Source of the DNA: Trachythela sp. YZ-2020
Lineage: Eukaryota > Cnidaria > Anthozoa > Malacalcyonacea > Clavulariidae
Length of the DNA: 64,000 bases
Direction: 5' to 3'
Assembly (NCBI GenBank): GCA_016169945.1
Contig: JADLSH010000316.1
Span: 124,001 to 188,000, forward strand
Shown one piece after another: positions 37,040 through 48,790 of this stretch. How positions within the stretch are numbered: position 1 is the first letter of the stretch; each line of letters begins with the position of its first letter. A program made the translations under genes and the position numbers. The notes under the pieces were generated by a model. That model was not told the origin of the DNA. It worked only from the letters and a program-made list of their open reading frames with translations, and did not search any database.

Positions 37040-39806
37040 CTTATTAATACTAGAAATACAGTCATGCAGAACCCCTCGCCAATCGCCATTAGAACCAAAC
37101 AATTATTCTCCCGAACACTCCAAAAGTTATTGTAAGATGAAGTAATAAATCGATTACTGTAACCATGGTAACCACTGAGCTATAATATTACTGGAGGAAG
37201 TGCTCGGCAGAAAAAAGTGTCCGCAAAAACATGGCGGATTTTGGCCTTTGCTTACGCCATTACCATGACGACTGGTTACTTTTTCCCATGGTAATTACCA
37301 CTGACCAGACTCAATTCTGAGCCCGCTACAACATTCATCCCCCCCCTGATTTTTGCAAAATACATTTTAGCTTTTTGAGTTTTTTCAGTAAATTCTCGTT
37401 GTTTTCAATATTTTCCACATATTTTTCGACCTTGGAGCATTTCCGCGCGAATAAAGTGCAACTCGCACAAGTTATTCTCATCCGCAAAAGCCAACAAACA
37501 GATAGTAAAACCTCGAAAATGTGGTCAAAGACGATTTTTGAAACCAGAACTAGCAGGTAATTAATATTTTGCAGTTCACATACTATAATGATAATAGTTT
37601 ATATGTTTCATTAAACAATTGGTGGGAATAAATGTACAGTACGTTACAATGTATTTGATATTTTACCAACGAGTATTTGAAGTTTGGTTGTAAAAAATAC
37701 ATAAACTTTGTTTTATTTTATTTTTATACTTTATTTTACTATGGTCTACTTTATATAAAGGGTTGAAAATTATCCACAATTCCACATCTATAATTTCATA
37801 CTGTTTTATCAATATTTGATGTTCTGAATAGGTTGTATGTATTTTGCCATTTAGAAAATTATAATTCTCTGTCAGTAGTATGATGTATTTTACAAATATC
37901 AGAATATCTTGATTCTCTCAAGAATCCTGAGGACTGGTTTTACGACATAAAGCTATATATGTGCATATTAAATTGTTCTTATTAAATTAGCGTACAAAGT
38001 CTTATTGAATATTGAAGTTTTAATGTAGACAAGTCATTCTCGTCATTTGCCATTTTGCGATGCTTTTGATTTTTCTTCCGCAAACAGTTTAAAGAATATG
38101 TCAAAATACCAATAAAATTAACCACATAGAGTGAACTAACTCGTTACAAATCCACAAAAAGAATACACATGTCAATACCAAGCACACAAAAATACTCGTC
38201 TGGCTATCCTGAAAACTATCCGCAATTCCTCGTAACGTTTAAACCCCCAAACCCCAAAGTTAGTTATTGCAGTTCGTTGACTATCCTTGCTGGTCGTGAA
38301 TTTCCCAATTCAATTGAAAATCCTCTTAAAAGTTTTCATTTATCCTGTCTTAGAGACGCTTTTTTTCCCTTTTGCGAAGTATTTTGTTGTCACTCTTGAA
38401 TGTCCGCCATGACAAGCAGCCGTATTATTCAGATCAGTGGGAGGTCCACCCATGAAACATAGCCACGCGCCATCAACTTTGGTTTCGCATAGCTTTCCTT
38501 TTTTCCCGGGTGTAATAAATAGCCGAGTGGAATTAGTAACCTCGCTCCGGGCTATCGCCCTGCTGAAATTTTTTCCTATAATTTTGTCCAAGGCCACCTT
38601 AAATAAGTATATCTTTTTGGTGACGTGTGACCTTTGATTGTCAAAATTAATTTTATCACTTGTTGTGCATTCGATGACAAAATTTATCAGTCAAATAATA
38701 TTCTCTACATTTCACATTTGTCAACCGACGCAGCCTGTACATTGTACATTGTACATTGTACATTGTACATTGTACACTGTATAAATATGCAGTGGATGTA
38801 CTGATGTGCATATAGATATGTATCGAAGCTACATTAGGGACCAGTAATTAAGGGGAAATCTGTATTTAATAAGTTGTTTTTGATTAAATTTTAAAGAATT
38901 TCCGGCTTTTCCTGGTAATTAAAACAGACTTCCCAGAAAAGAATAGAAAAAATAATAGCTAAACAGAAAGTACAACCATCGCTACAAAAAAACTGACAGT
39001 ATATAGACGAAGTAGTTTTGTTTATCAGCTTAATATAGTTAGTAGTAATCTCAAATTTTTTTTACTATTTGTGCCCTATCAAGTTCCGAACAGATCTTTC
39101 ATTCCCAACTCGCATGCTTGGTTTAAATCAAAATGGCAAAACAATATGACTAGCGATCTATTCAGATCAAATATTTCGTGAGCTAACTGTTGCCTCAACA
39201 GAATATGTCACTAACCTTTGTTAATATATAATAGTACATTATTTGATTGATATCATTCAATTATGAATATTATTTTGTGAGGAAGCGTATATTGAACGGA
39301 TCGCGAATTTATTTTGCCTTTTGCCGTTTGGTATTCTTTAGCTACTAATTTTGTTTAAAGCTAGTTACTAACCTGTCAATGTGTCACAGCTTTCGAATTC
39401 AATGAATCTTTTCCTAGTAAGCAAACGAAGTAAACATGTAGTGAACAATATTTGCCACTTCAAAGCGATGAGTTAATATTGCGAACAGAATCAGATAATA
39501 CATGCACCAATATTGAATTTAGTGGGCACCAACTCAATTGCATGGAAGCCACGGGTGAGATGTGGATGACTAGTCGTCAGTTATTTAAAGAAGCGAACAA
39601 TTTTGAATGTGATATGCGAAATTGTGAAATATAACTTCAGCAGTTCAGGGATTTGATTTCGAAACTGAGAAAATGCTACTTTCTTCCACATGAAGACATT
39701 TTGCAGTTTGTTTATACCTTCTACTAGGAATACAAGCATGCATCAACCTCTCGCATTATCAACTTGAACAACTATAGTTTTCAAACTTTATCAATTATCA
39801 TCAGGC

Positions 39807-41468
39807 AATATAGTCGGCCGGCCAAGCTATCGAACGGTGCAAGTTGATGGCAACTTCGTGTTAGAAGCTGGCAACAAACATATTCATACTCAGATAGATG
39901 TAGAGAAAAGGTTTGAGTTGTTGCCAAACCGAAAAATCAATTTTTAAGTGAAAAATCGAGAGTTTTTAGGCCGCCTTCCCGCAACGTCGCGGCAACTAAA
40001 CTTCAAACGATTGCCGAAAATTACGTTGCTATGCTACAAGTTTCTTTGCTCTGATTGGTCATCAATAACGTTCGCTTAATTAGTCGACCAATGAGCGAAT
40101 GTAAAAGTGTGTGCACTTCCGGTTTTGTATTCACGACATAAACAAACTGAGAAGATCGAAGGAATAACTTTTTCGATTTCAGCGATATTTAGGTAACTTT
40201 TTCGTGTTAAAGCCATATACACTTCATAAACATATTGTACTCCATTCAGCGACAATGACTTCGCCATAGTGTGTCAAATTTATTTTATTGTTGTTCCAAT
40301 ACTTTGACTATTTTGTCAAGTATTTTTCAATGTTTAATACGCCCAGAATCAAATTATAATATTGAGTGCTGAAAATTTACAAAAATAAATGCTAAATTAT
40401 AATATATTTATCGATGTTAGTATGGTCAAACATAAACTAATATTTGTTAGACATTTGAAGCAATATAATCGGCGTATTTTAGCAAAACATTCACATTAAG
40501 AGTTAGGTCAACAAAATATCATATTTCCCAATCTACTGTAGCACAACTTACTAGAATATTATAATCACTGACACTGTGCATGCTTGCATGAATGCCAATG
40601 ACCTGCTCCTGTCAATTTATATCGTATTCTTTTTTGACAGTCTTGTATAGACTTTTATAAAGCCAGCTTTTAGTTCAAATTAGCCTGTAATAGTTGTTTT
40701 CCTCAAAATTATAGAGTAACACTGGCCAAGTCTAGTTTACTCCAAGTTGCTTTATGGATTTTATATGGCAAATGAAATACATAGCCTTGAATTATGTGCG
40801 TTTCTTAATATATAATCGCACGAAGTTTACGGCAAAATATGTCAGTTGTGTATATTTTCTATTAGTTGTAATCCGTGACTTAGATTGTATTTATTAATCT
40901 AGACAACTACGAACACTCAAATATCCTAACAAAGGCAAGTACCAGACAAGTAGAATCTAACGGTCAGAAAAAGTACGAAGAATTTTGGCACAAGAATAAA
41001 TTAAATTTGACACAAAAGGGTCAAATCAGTGTCACTGAACAAAATACAATATGTTTACGGAATATATATGGCTTTAACACGAAAAATCTTACCTAAATAT
41101 CGCTGAAGTCGTAAGATTTTGCAAGTTTCTTCCTCGGTCTTCTCAGTTTGTTTACATTGTGAATACAAAAACCGGAAATGCACACGCGTTTACGTTCGCT
41201 CATTGGTCGACTAATTAGGCGATGACCAATCAGAGTAATGAAACTTGTAGCATAGCAACGTAATTTTCGGCAATCATTTGAAGTCTAGTTGCCGCGACGT
41301 CGCGGGAAGGCGCCCTAAAAACTCTCGATTTTTCACTTGGCAACAACTCAAACCTTTTTCTCTACATCTATCTGAGTATGAATATGTTTGTTGCCAGCTT
41401 CTAACACGAAGTTGCCATCAAACGTTTATAGAGGCACTTTTTTATATCTTGGCCGGCCGACTAATATC
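39807..41468. mobile_element. Inverted-repeat module, unit 4
   Basis: Both arms are well kept. The left-arm outward frame (40076-40267, minus) is intact and identical in most positions to unit 3. The right arm keeps the GACGTCGCGG block and GCCGGCCGACTAA end. Confidence 0.6.
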
Positions 41469-41994
41469 AATGAAAACAAAAATCCTAATATCGTCGTTCA
41501 AACCTTTAGTCCGTGTGCCCTGGTCGACTATCGTTCAGTATCGTTGGACAACTCAGGGCACTGCGTGAAAATCTCAAAATATATAGTTTTTTACTTACAT
41601 TGCACATTTCTGCTTGTTGGCACGTTCAAAAACTTGCAGTTTTTGAGCAATTTTCGTTTGAATTTCAAAGATTTTCACTCGTCGAAATTCGAAATCCGCC
41701 GTTTTGTCCCTGTGAAACTTCACGTAATATGTACTATAGTAACTAGTTCCAGGTTCTTTGTAGGGGGGTTTCTATACAGGATATGAAATAGAGCGCAAAT
41801 ATTCACGACAACTCGCGCAAATTGGACTACAATAAAGTATGAAAAGTTTGGGTTTTTTTCCATTAAATTAAATCTATTCTTTACATAACACCATAGTACA
41901 GTGACGACTGTTTAACCCAATGTGCAATAATATGCATGTGTGCAGTTACTAAATATATGGTAAAGCTATTAAAATAATCCCCAATTGTGCAAGC

Positions 41995-42920
41995 GTTCAT
42001 ATGTCGTCATCTATGTCCGAATCTGACTGTTCTTCATCCTCACCTACATTTGCGCAGCTCACAATTACACACATCCATACACCTTAACCCGGCTTTGTTG
42101 CACGAACAGCGTTGCGTTTTGCAACCAATCCTTCATCTACAATTGACACATTCCAGTGCTGGAGGACGTGTAATCCACATCATCTCTAGCTGTCCATCAA
42201 GCAAACGCCATCCATTTTCATTTGGAGGAGGATTTTCCATTTCTGCGTCATAACATCGGAGCCAAATAGCTGCTTGATAATTTGCCCGGCGTATGTGTTG
42301 CAGTAAACTGTCGCAGGTTGGTGGCAGAAGATCATCCGAACACTTCCCCAATTTAAATAACGTGAACCTACATTCGTTAACGTTCTCGGAGATGTTGTCG
42401 CCATACTTTAAACAAACAAATCTATTTAGTTGTTTAACCAGTTCATCTGAAGGAAGAAAAGTAATTCCAAGTGTTATAAATATTTCCACGTATTCACGGT
42501 TGCGCTCGAGAGTGTCCCACGTCGTATTTTTACCTTTCCCATAAAGGAACTGCTACTGTAACAGTCTATAAAAAATATTATATAATGGTAATTCTTGGTA
42601 GATCTTACAAAATGTAATACAATGTAATTACGATGCAATTTTCGAATTACGCTTTATTGTCTACGTTGTCTGAGCGTAAGTCGGAAATGGTGTAGGTAAA
42701 GGGCTGAATACCAGAGTACTATACCTGAAAAGACATGAAAACCTGGCAAGCACTGACAAAGTATTTTGTCCATTGTCTCCACAATAGCTTTTATTGGTAT
42801 TAATCGAAAACGATTTCCCGTTCCAGTCATAATGTAGATGTCCTTTTCAATGGCATGTTGCATCACAATACCAAGAGCAAACACGTCTGTGTCCGGAGTT
42901 TTGATAATGACCCTAGTTGG
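41995..42920 (-). pseudogene. PIN/FEN-like + Cys-rich tail gene, unit 4
   Basis: Exon a lies at about 42920-42725 and exon b at 42564-41995. In addition to the shared lesions, a net 2-bp loss at about 42057 (GCAGCTCAC in place of GCAGCCTACAC) shifts the frame inside the Cys-rich tail. This change is private to this unit. Confidence 0.55.
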
Positions 42921-42943
42921 TCACTGCTGCATGTTTGTATAGG

Positions 42944-43102
42944 TAATAGTATGGTTTCGAGTGCAATTTGGAAAAAACATGCACGAGTGAGTTTTTCAAA
43001 GACGATCAAAATTGCACGAGTCCGAAGGACGCGTACAATTTGACGTCTTTGAAAACTCACGAGTGTTTGTTTTTCCAAATTTTACGAGAAACCATACTAT
43101 TA
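42944..43102. mobile_element. 159-bp hairpin MITE, unit 4
   Basis: Same arms and loop as units 2 and 3. Confidence 0.75.
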
Positions 43103-44030
43103 CTTATTAATACTAGAAATACAGTCATGCAGAACCCCTCGCCAATCGCCATTAGAACCAAACAATTATTCTCCCGAACACTCCAAAAGTTATTGTAAGA
43201 TGAAGTAATAAATCGATTACTGTAACCATGGTAACCACTGAGCTATAATATTACTGGAGGAAGTGCTCGGCAGAAAAAAGTGTCCGCAAAAACATGGCGG
43301 ATTTTGGCCTTTGCTTACGCCATTACCATGACGACTGGTTACTTTTTCCCATGGTAATTACCACTGACCAGACTCAATTCTGAGCCCGCTACAACATTCA
43401 TCCCCCCCCTGATTTTTGCAAAATACATTTTAGCTTTTTGAGTTTTTTCAGTAAATTCTCGTTGTTTTCAATATTTTCCACATATTTTTCGACCTTGGAG
43501 CATTTCCGCGCGAATAAAGTGCAACTCGCACAAGTTATTCTCATCCGCAAAAGCCAACAAACAGATAGTAAAACCTCGAAAATGTGGTCAAAGACGATTT
43601 TTGAAACCAGAACTAGCAGGTAATTAATATTTTGCAGTTCACATACTATAATGATAATAGTTTATATGTTTCATTAAACAATTGGTGGGAATAAATGTAC
43701 AGTACGTTACAATGTATTTGATATTTTACCAACGAGTATTTGAAGTTTGGTTGTAAAAAATACATAAACTTTGTTTTATTTTATTTTTATACTTTATTTT
43801 ACTATGGTCTACTTTATATAAAGGGTTGAAAATTATCCACAATTCCACATCTATAATTTCATACTGTTTTATCAATATTTGATGTTCTGAATAGGTTGTA
43901 TGTATTTTGCCATTTAGAAAATTATAATTCTCTGTCAGTAGTATGATGTATTTTACAAATATCAGAATATCTTGATTCTCTCAAGAATCCTGAGGACTGC
44001 AGGTTTTACGACATAAAGCTATATATGTGC

Positions 44031-44784
44031 TATTATCTTTAAAGTAGCAACTGACCCAGGGCAAATCAGTTGATGCCCCTCCCCCAGTCTCGCACCCATG
44101 CACTTTAGTTCAACCAGTCCCCACTAAATACACGCCAGAGATGTGAACACTGTGTAGTGTTCTGGCCAATTATCACCTGGGAATTTCTTGCAAAGTTTAA
44201 TTATTTTATATTGGGTTATGTTATTGTAGGATTTGCAGACGTAGATGAATCGTGCAACTACCTAAAAAATTAGAACAAACTTCGACATTTCAAGCAAAGG
44301 TCGAGTCTTTTAGTCGGCCCAACAAAGGGTCTATGCTCAAAACATGGAAGTTTGTTCCTATTTTGTATCATACATTTGTTGTATCATACATCCAAGCCTG
44401 CAAATAGGATAGATTGTTCACCCTTTGTGCATCATCTCTATGAGTGAGAGGTATCACCATATCAGGTGTAAATGCCCCCAGTGTGCCAAAAGTTCCAGTG
44501 TCCCTGGCTTACAATGATAGGAAATTTCTGCAGTTCAGGTGGTGAAGGCAGATGTCTAAAGGAGAGGGGTATAAATTAGCTACTAATTTCCTCCATGAGG
44601 GAGGTGTGGATATATTGTGGAGTGACCCATCATCAAGTGAGCCAAGTGAACCAATTGGACCACAAGAACTAAGTGAACCACAAGACCAATTATATTTATT
44701 CACAACATATCTATTTATCTATTGAGTTGTGTGACGTCACTCGTGAGGTTCTTACACCGAGGTAAAGCCCATACTGCAGTCTAT
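44031..44784. other. Unassigned, with a Penelope-like 3' motif
   Basis: The stretch 44322-44360 contains CAACAAAGGGTCTATGCTC and AAAACATGGAAGTT. This is a diverged match to the 3' motif at 17865-17900 of the Penelope-like remnant, so an old 3' scrap of such an element may lie here. Short AGTGAACCA/CCACAAGA repeats occur at 44640-44690. No gene is seen. Confidence 0.35.
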
Positions 44785-45180
44785 ATGAGAGTATTATATT
44801 TCCAACAACAAACATTGCTCCTTCAAGACTTGACGATCGTAAAGCGCATCGCTCTAAAACATCTCTACTCTGCAATACTTTGAGCGAACCATACGTGGGT
44901 ATTCATTTGTATTTGTGGGAAACTAAAGAGAAACTAGAAATCAGTGTTGAATGATAATTCAGACATAAACGCGCAAATTTATAAATAACTTAACTCTATT
45001 TATTAGAGTTCAAGGGTCAGCTGTCACATATTCTTGATAATTATTACACTGTATTAAAACGGGTCAAGTTTTTACAAGGAAACCGAAGAGCTTAGTTCTC
45101 CCTACGTCTTGCAATATTTTAAGATGATCCTATAGCTCCTCGTTATTATACTTCGATTTGATCCAAACGCTTGAACAGAC
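44785..45180 (+). repeat. ~0.4-kb direct repeat, copy 1
   Basis: Runs from about TATTATATTTCCAACAACAA to CAAACGCTTGAACAGAC and matches 45225-45590 with substitutions and small indels. The two copies are 44 bp apart. There is no coding frame, and TG..CA ends and PBS/PPT signals typical of LTRs are not recognised. I therefore call it a local duplication of unknown origin. Confidence 0.75.
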
Positions 45181-45224
45181 CGCCATATCAGTATTCAGCG
45201 AGACGCATTCCTGGCGACAAATAA

Positions 45225-45590
45225 TATGAGGGATATTATATTTCCAACAACAAACATTGAGCCTTCAGCACTTGATACGGCGCATCGCTCTAAAACATCT
45301 ATACTCTACAATAGTTTGAGCGAACGTACCATGCGTGGGTATTTATTTGTATTTGTGGGAAACTAAAGAGAGACTAGATATTAGTGTTGAATATAATTGA
45401 GACATAAACGCGCAATAACGTGGAGTTCAAGAGTCAGCTATCACATATTCTTGATAATTATTACACTAAACAGGTCATGTTTTTATAAGAAAACCGAAGA
45501 CGTTAGTTCTCTCTATATCTTGCAATATTTTAAGATGATCCTATAGCTCCTCATTATTATACTTCGATCCACCCAAACGCTTGAACAGAC
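45225..45590 (+). repeat. ~0.4-kb direct repeat, copy 2
   Basis: Second copy, shortened by about 30 bp, mainly by a deletion at the stretch equivalent to 44990-45010. Confidence 0.75.
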
Positions 45591-46168
45591 TCGACTTCAA
45601 ATAGAATATTCGACGACAAGGCAACCTGGTAGAAGACAAGGTCAGAGAATACAACGTGCCAGCAAAACATGCGCAGTTGAGCAGCTGCTTCTCAGGCGTT
45701 TGCCTGATGACTGCCCCCCCGTTCCCCCCCGGTTTGCTAACAGATAAATTTTCAAACTGAGATATCGTTGACTATACATAACTCGGCAAAAGGGACTGGC
45801 ACGAGCAAGATTAGTGTGCTGCCTCGCTGGCGCTCGGCAGCAAAAACGAAAATAATACAAAATCCCCGGCCTCTCTCAAAATTCGCCTTCCTTCTCAAAA
45901 TCACCTCACTCCCGAATATCACACCCTGTCAATCATTCTCAAATTTACAATAACAACGCCTAATATGGTCATCGTATATCATGTTCATTTCACCGTCTTA
46001 ACTAATTAACTACAGTATCCTATTAATAATCAAACAATAATATAAAACATAAAGTAATTAGGTAACATCTCGAGAATTTGTGACACGACTCCCCTATTCA
46101 AGAGGGATTTACAGATAAATCACTCTATCCACAAATTCTACGTGTTCGATTCTAGACAATTAGTGTTC
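45591..46168. other. Probable 3' region of the gypsy-class element
   Basis: No gene. On the minus strand GAATAGGGGAGTCGTGTCAC near 46080-46105 could be a polypurine tract followed by the start of a 3' LTR. No second LTR copy was found at the other end, so this is a guess. Two C-runs (45714-45734) mark a compositional break. Confidence 0.25.
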
Positions 46169-46640
46169 TTAGTAGACTCGGCTTAGGTAGTCCGCACCAA
46201 CGTTTTCTGTTCCTTTGATTGACTCAATTCTCATGGCATAACTCTGTAAAAACATCGCCCATCTCATGACACGATCATTCAAGAATTTAGCTCGATTCAA
46301 GTAGACTAGAAGTTGATGATCCGTCTGGAGCACAAACTCTCTTCTGTAGAGATACACTCGAAACTTCTGTATCGCCCACACAATTGCCAGACATTCTCTT
46401 TCGATGGTGCTGTTCTTGCATTCTCTCGGAGCCAATTTCCTGCTAGCATAACTGACCGGAAATAACTTCCCATCGTGATCTTGCATTAGCACCGCTCCAA
46501 TGCCAACGTCCGAGGCATCGGTCCTTAACACAAACGGTTTGGTTGAATCTGGCAGGTGAAGAATCGGTTCATTCTTCAGTTCTCTCTTCAACGTCCCGTA
46601 CGCTTTCTCTTGCGGTGGACCCCATGGAATCTTGTTGGGC
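46169..46640 (-). pseudogene. Gypsy-class RNase H
   Basis: Frame 46591-46169, 140 codons, ends naturally with DYLSRVY and a stop. The RNase H motifs are present: LRTDASDVGIGAVL (Asp25), ERECLAIVWAI (Glu66), LQTDHQLL (Asp91) and GADYLSR (Asp134). It degrades the RNA strand during reverse transcription. It was once fused to the RT upstream but now sits in a different frame, so a frameshift lies near 46600-46640. The catalytic residues look undamaged, so the break is probably recent. Confidence 0.85.
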
Positions 46641-47959
46641 TACCCTTTCTTGGTTAGATAAGTTAAGGGTGCTGCCTTGGGGATAAACTCGCGATAGCAT
46701 CCAGTCAGCCCGATAAATGCTCTGACCTGTTTCTTGGTCGTTGGTCTGGCCGCCTTCTCGATCTTCCTCACGTTCTCTTCGTGCAATCCCTTGATTCCTT
46801 CGGAGACTCGGTGGCCAATCACTTCGATCGCTTTCGCACCAATAACGCACTTCGTAGGCCTTGCCGTCAACTTCGCCTCGGACACCCGATGGAATAACTC
46901 ATCCAGTGCGACCAGATGACCGTCCCACGTCTCAGTGTGTATAATGATGTCGTCTACGTAGTTGTCGACATCTTCGAGGTCGTCGATCATCTTCCTCATA
47001 CCTCTCGCTAACGTTGCCCCCGAGTTAACCATTCCGAATGGCATTTTGATGAACTCGTACGTCCCATCCGGTGTAACAAATGCTGTCTTAGGCACATCTT
47101 TCTCTGCAACCGGAATTTGCCAATAACCTTTGCTCAAATCGATTCTGGTGAAATACCTTTTCTTGGCCATCTTTTGGAATATCTCCTCTGCAGTATTGGT
47201 CGGCGCCGGATCGAAGACCGTGAGGCGATTAAGCTTTCGATAGTCAACACACACTCGGTTCGTACCATCTTTCTTCCGCACGACCACGACCGGCGACGCG
47301 TATGGAGACTTTGATTCTCTAATCACGTTCATCCGTAGCATAGACTGGATATCTTCCTTCAGGGATTCTCTCACGTTGTAGGGTATTGTATACGGTTTGG
47401 ATCGAATAGGTTCCTCGGACGTCAGCTCTACTTGGTGTTCTGTGAGGTTACTGTCTCCAGGCAAGTCCGTAAAAATATGTTCATATTTACCGATCAATTC
47501 CTCCACTTGGACTCTCTGTTCCTCAGTCAGCTGTTCACCTAGTATCACGTCCGCCGCCGTTTCGTTTGGTGTTGTTGGACCAAGTTCCAAAAGCTCGTCG
47601 TCATCAACAGCTTCGTTGGATCCACAAACACTTGTCTCGATTATGGAGGCTGCAGTTAGCTGAAGAACTGGGCCACCAATGCTATTATCCTTGTCGTTGC
47701 CATCATCGCTCACTTTCGATTCCTCCTCTTGGTCTTTAACATCATCATCATTCTTCCTCTCGATATATTTCTTGAGCATGTTCACGTGGAACGTTTTCAC
47801 CTTTCCGCCGATCTGGACTCCATAGTCGTTGGTTCTCACGATCGTCTCGACGTCGAATAGACCATTCCACTGCATGAGAAGCTTGTTCTTGTCGGTCGGA
47901 AGGAGGATGAGGACCTTATCTCCGATGAGGACCTTATCTCCGATTATATCCTTTCGCAT
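46640..47959 (-). pseudogene. Integrase C-terminus and gypsy-class RT
   Basis: A 439-codon frame. Residues 7-66 (GDKVLILLPTDKNK...MQWNGLFDV) are a GPY/F-type integrase C-terminal module, starting with a short tandem duplication (VLIGDKVLI). An acidic linker follows (residues 70-170). The reverse transcriptase is at about 175-370. It shows YASPVVVVRKKDG, VCVDYRKLN, FTRIDLSKGYWQI (Asp274), MPFGM and YVDDIIIHT (Asp336, Asp337), then the connection domain ending IPKAAPLTYLTKKG. All catalytic Asp residues are present. The fusion of GPY/F module to RT on one frame is direct evidence that integrase lies upstream of RT in this element. Confidence 0.88.
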
Positions 47960-48790
47960 TGCGGTTGTAATACCGCTGATGTCTCATTCGTGATCGCTTC
48001 AGTTCCTCGTGGGTAAGCTTGATGGTTTCCTCCAATATCTCTCGTAGGTCGATCACATACTGATAACTTGTCTTCACTTCCGACTCACCCAACTCCTCCG
48101 TCCATAGCTCCTTCAGAATAGTCATGGGCCGCCCGTCCGTAGAGTAACTCAAATGGCGAAAATCCAGTTGACGCCTGTGGTACCTCTCGATAAGCAAACA
48201 GCAAGGCGTTGATGTATCGATGCCACTGCTTGGGTTGCTCTGAACATAGCCGTTTCAACATACACTTCATAGTTCCATTGAACTTTTCTACCAAGCCATT
48301 GCACATTGGATGGTATGGGGTTGTGGTCAGCTGTCGCATACCCAAGAGTCTCGCTACTTCAGCCATGCACTCTGACACAAACTGCGTCCCCATATCACTC
48401 AGGATTTCTTCTGGGACCCCTAGACGGCTATACATGTCGACTAACGCTTCGGCTACAACTTCGGTTGTAATGGACTTCAGTGGTACGGCATCTGGGTAGC
48501 GGGTTGCATAGTCCACCAGTGTAAGGATGTAGCGGTGTCCAGATTCGCTCGGTGGGTGTATCGGTCCGACTAATAAATCCACAGATACCCGCTTGAATGG
48601 AGTATCCATTAATGGCATCTTCTCAATGGGTACCTTCGAGACATTTCCTTTCGCGACTGTCCGTTGACATATATCACAAGATCGGCAGAATCTAGTTATA
48701 TCACCGTGGATGCCTGGCCAGTAGAAGCTGCTAGTGATCTTATCTGTTGTCTTCTTTACACCGAGATGACCCCCGAGAATGGAACTGTGG
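47934..48790 (-). pseudogene. Gypsy-class integrase
   Basis: The zinc-binding HHCC part is read in the frame from about 48790 (GGHLGVKKTT, FYWPGI, CRSCDICQRT). It continues into the catalytic core (48618-48085) with VDLLVGP (Asp14 of that frame), ILSDMGTQF (Asp75) and GLVEKFNGTMK (Glu111): a complete D,D,E triad. A frameshift near 48130 moves to the frame 48197-47934, which runs to the GPY/F module. The integrase would insert the cDNA into the genome. Confidence 0.87.

Larger units (their letters stand above)
31928..37962 (+). repeat. 6-kb tandem unit 3 (6035 bp)
   Basis: Four TGTACAT copies (32699-32731). Private changes include loss of GT at about 32590, a deletion after GAGTTGTTGCC near 33880, and a cluster of substitutions around 34530-34640 and 34920-34940, suggesting local divergence or conversion. 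Confidence 0.95.
37963..44030 (+). repeat. 6-kb tandem unit 4 (6068 bp), array end
   Basis: Last unit, with five TGTACAT copies (38736-38775). It ends at TATATATGTGC, after which unrelated sequence starts (TATTATCTTTAAAG). A CAG insertion at about 44000 creates CTGCAGG in its last 35 bp. Substitutions cluster near 40440-40480. Confidence 0.95.

Noticed and set aside
19831..44030. Helitron-type rolling-circle origin of the tandem array
   Set aside because: The junction lacks TC...CTRR ends and a terminal hairpin followed by CTRR, and no Rep/helicase frame is present.
19831..44030. Pure assembly artefact
   Set aside because: Private indels, ordered microsatellite counts and a diverged arm in unit 2 argue for real copies, although the exact copy number cannot be trusted without long reads.
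44785..45590. LTR pair of the gypsy-class element
   Set aside because: Both copies lie on the same side of the coding region and are adjacent. No copy exists near 50.6-50.8 kb.
47117..47663. Plus-strand frames across the RT region
   Set aside because: Antisense shadows of the gypsy-class coding sequence.
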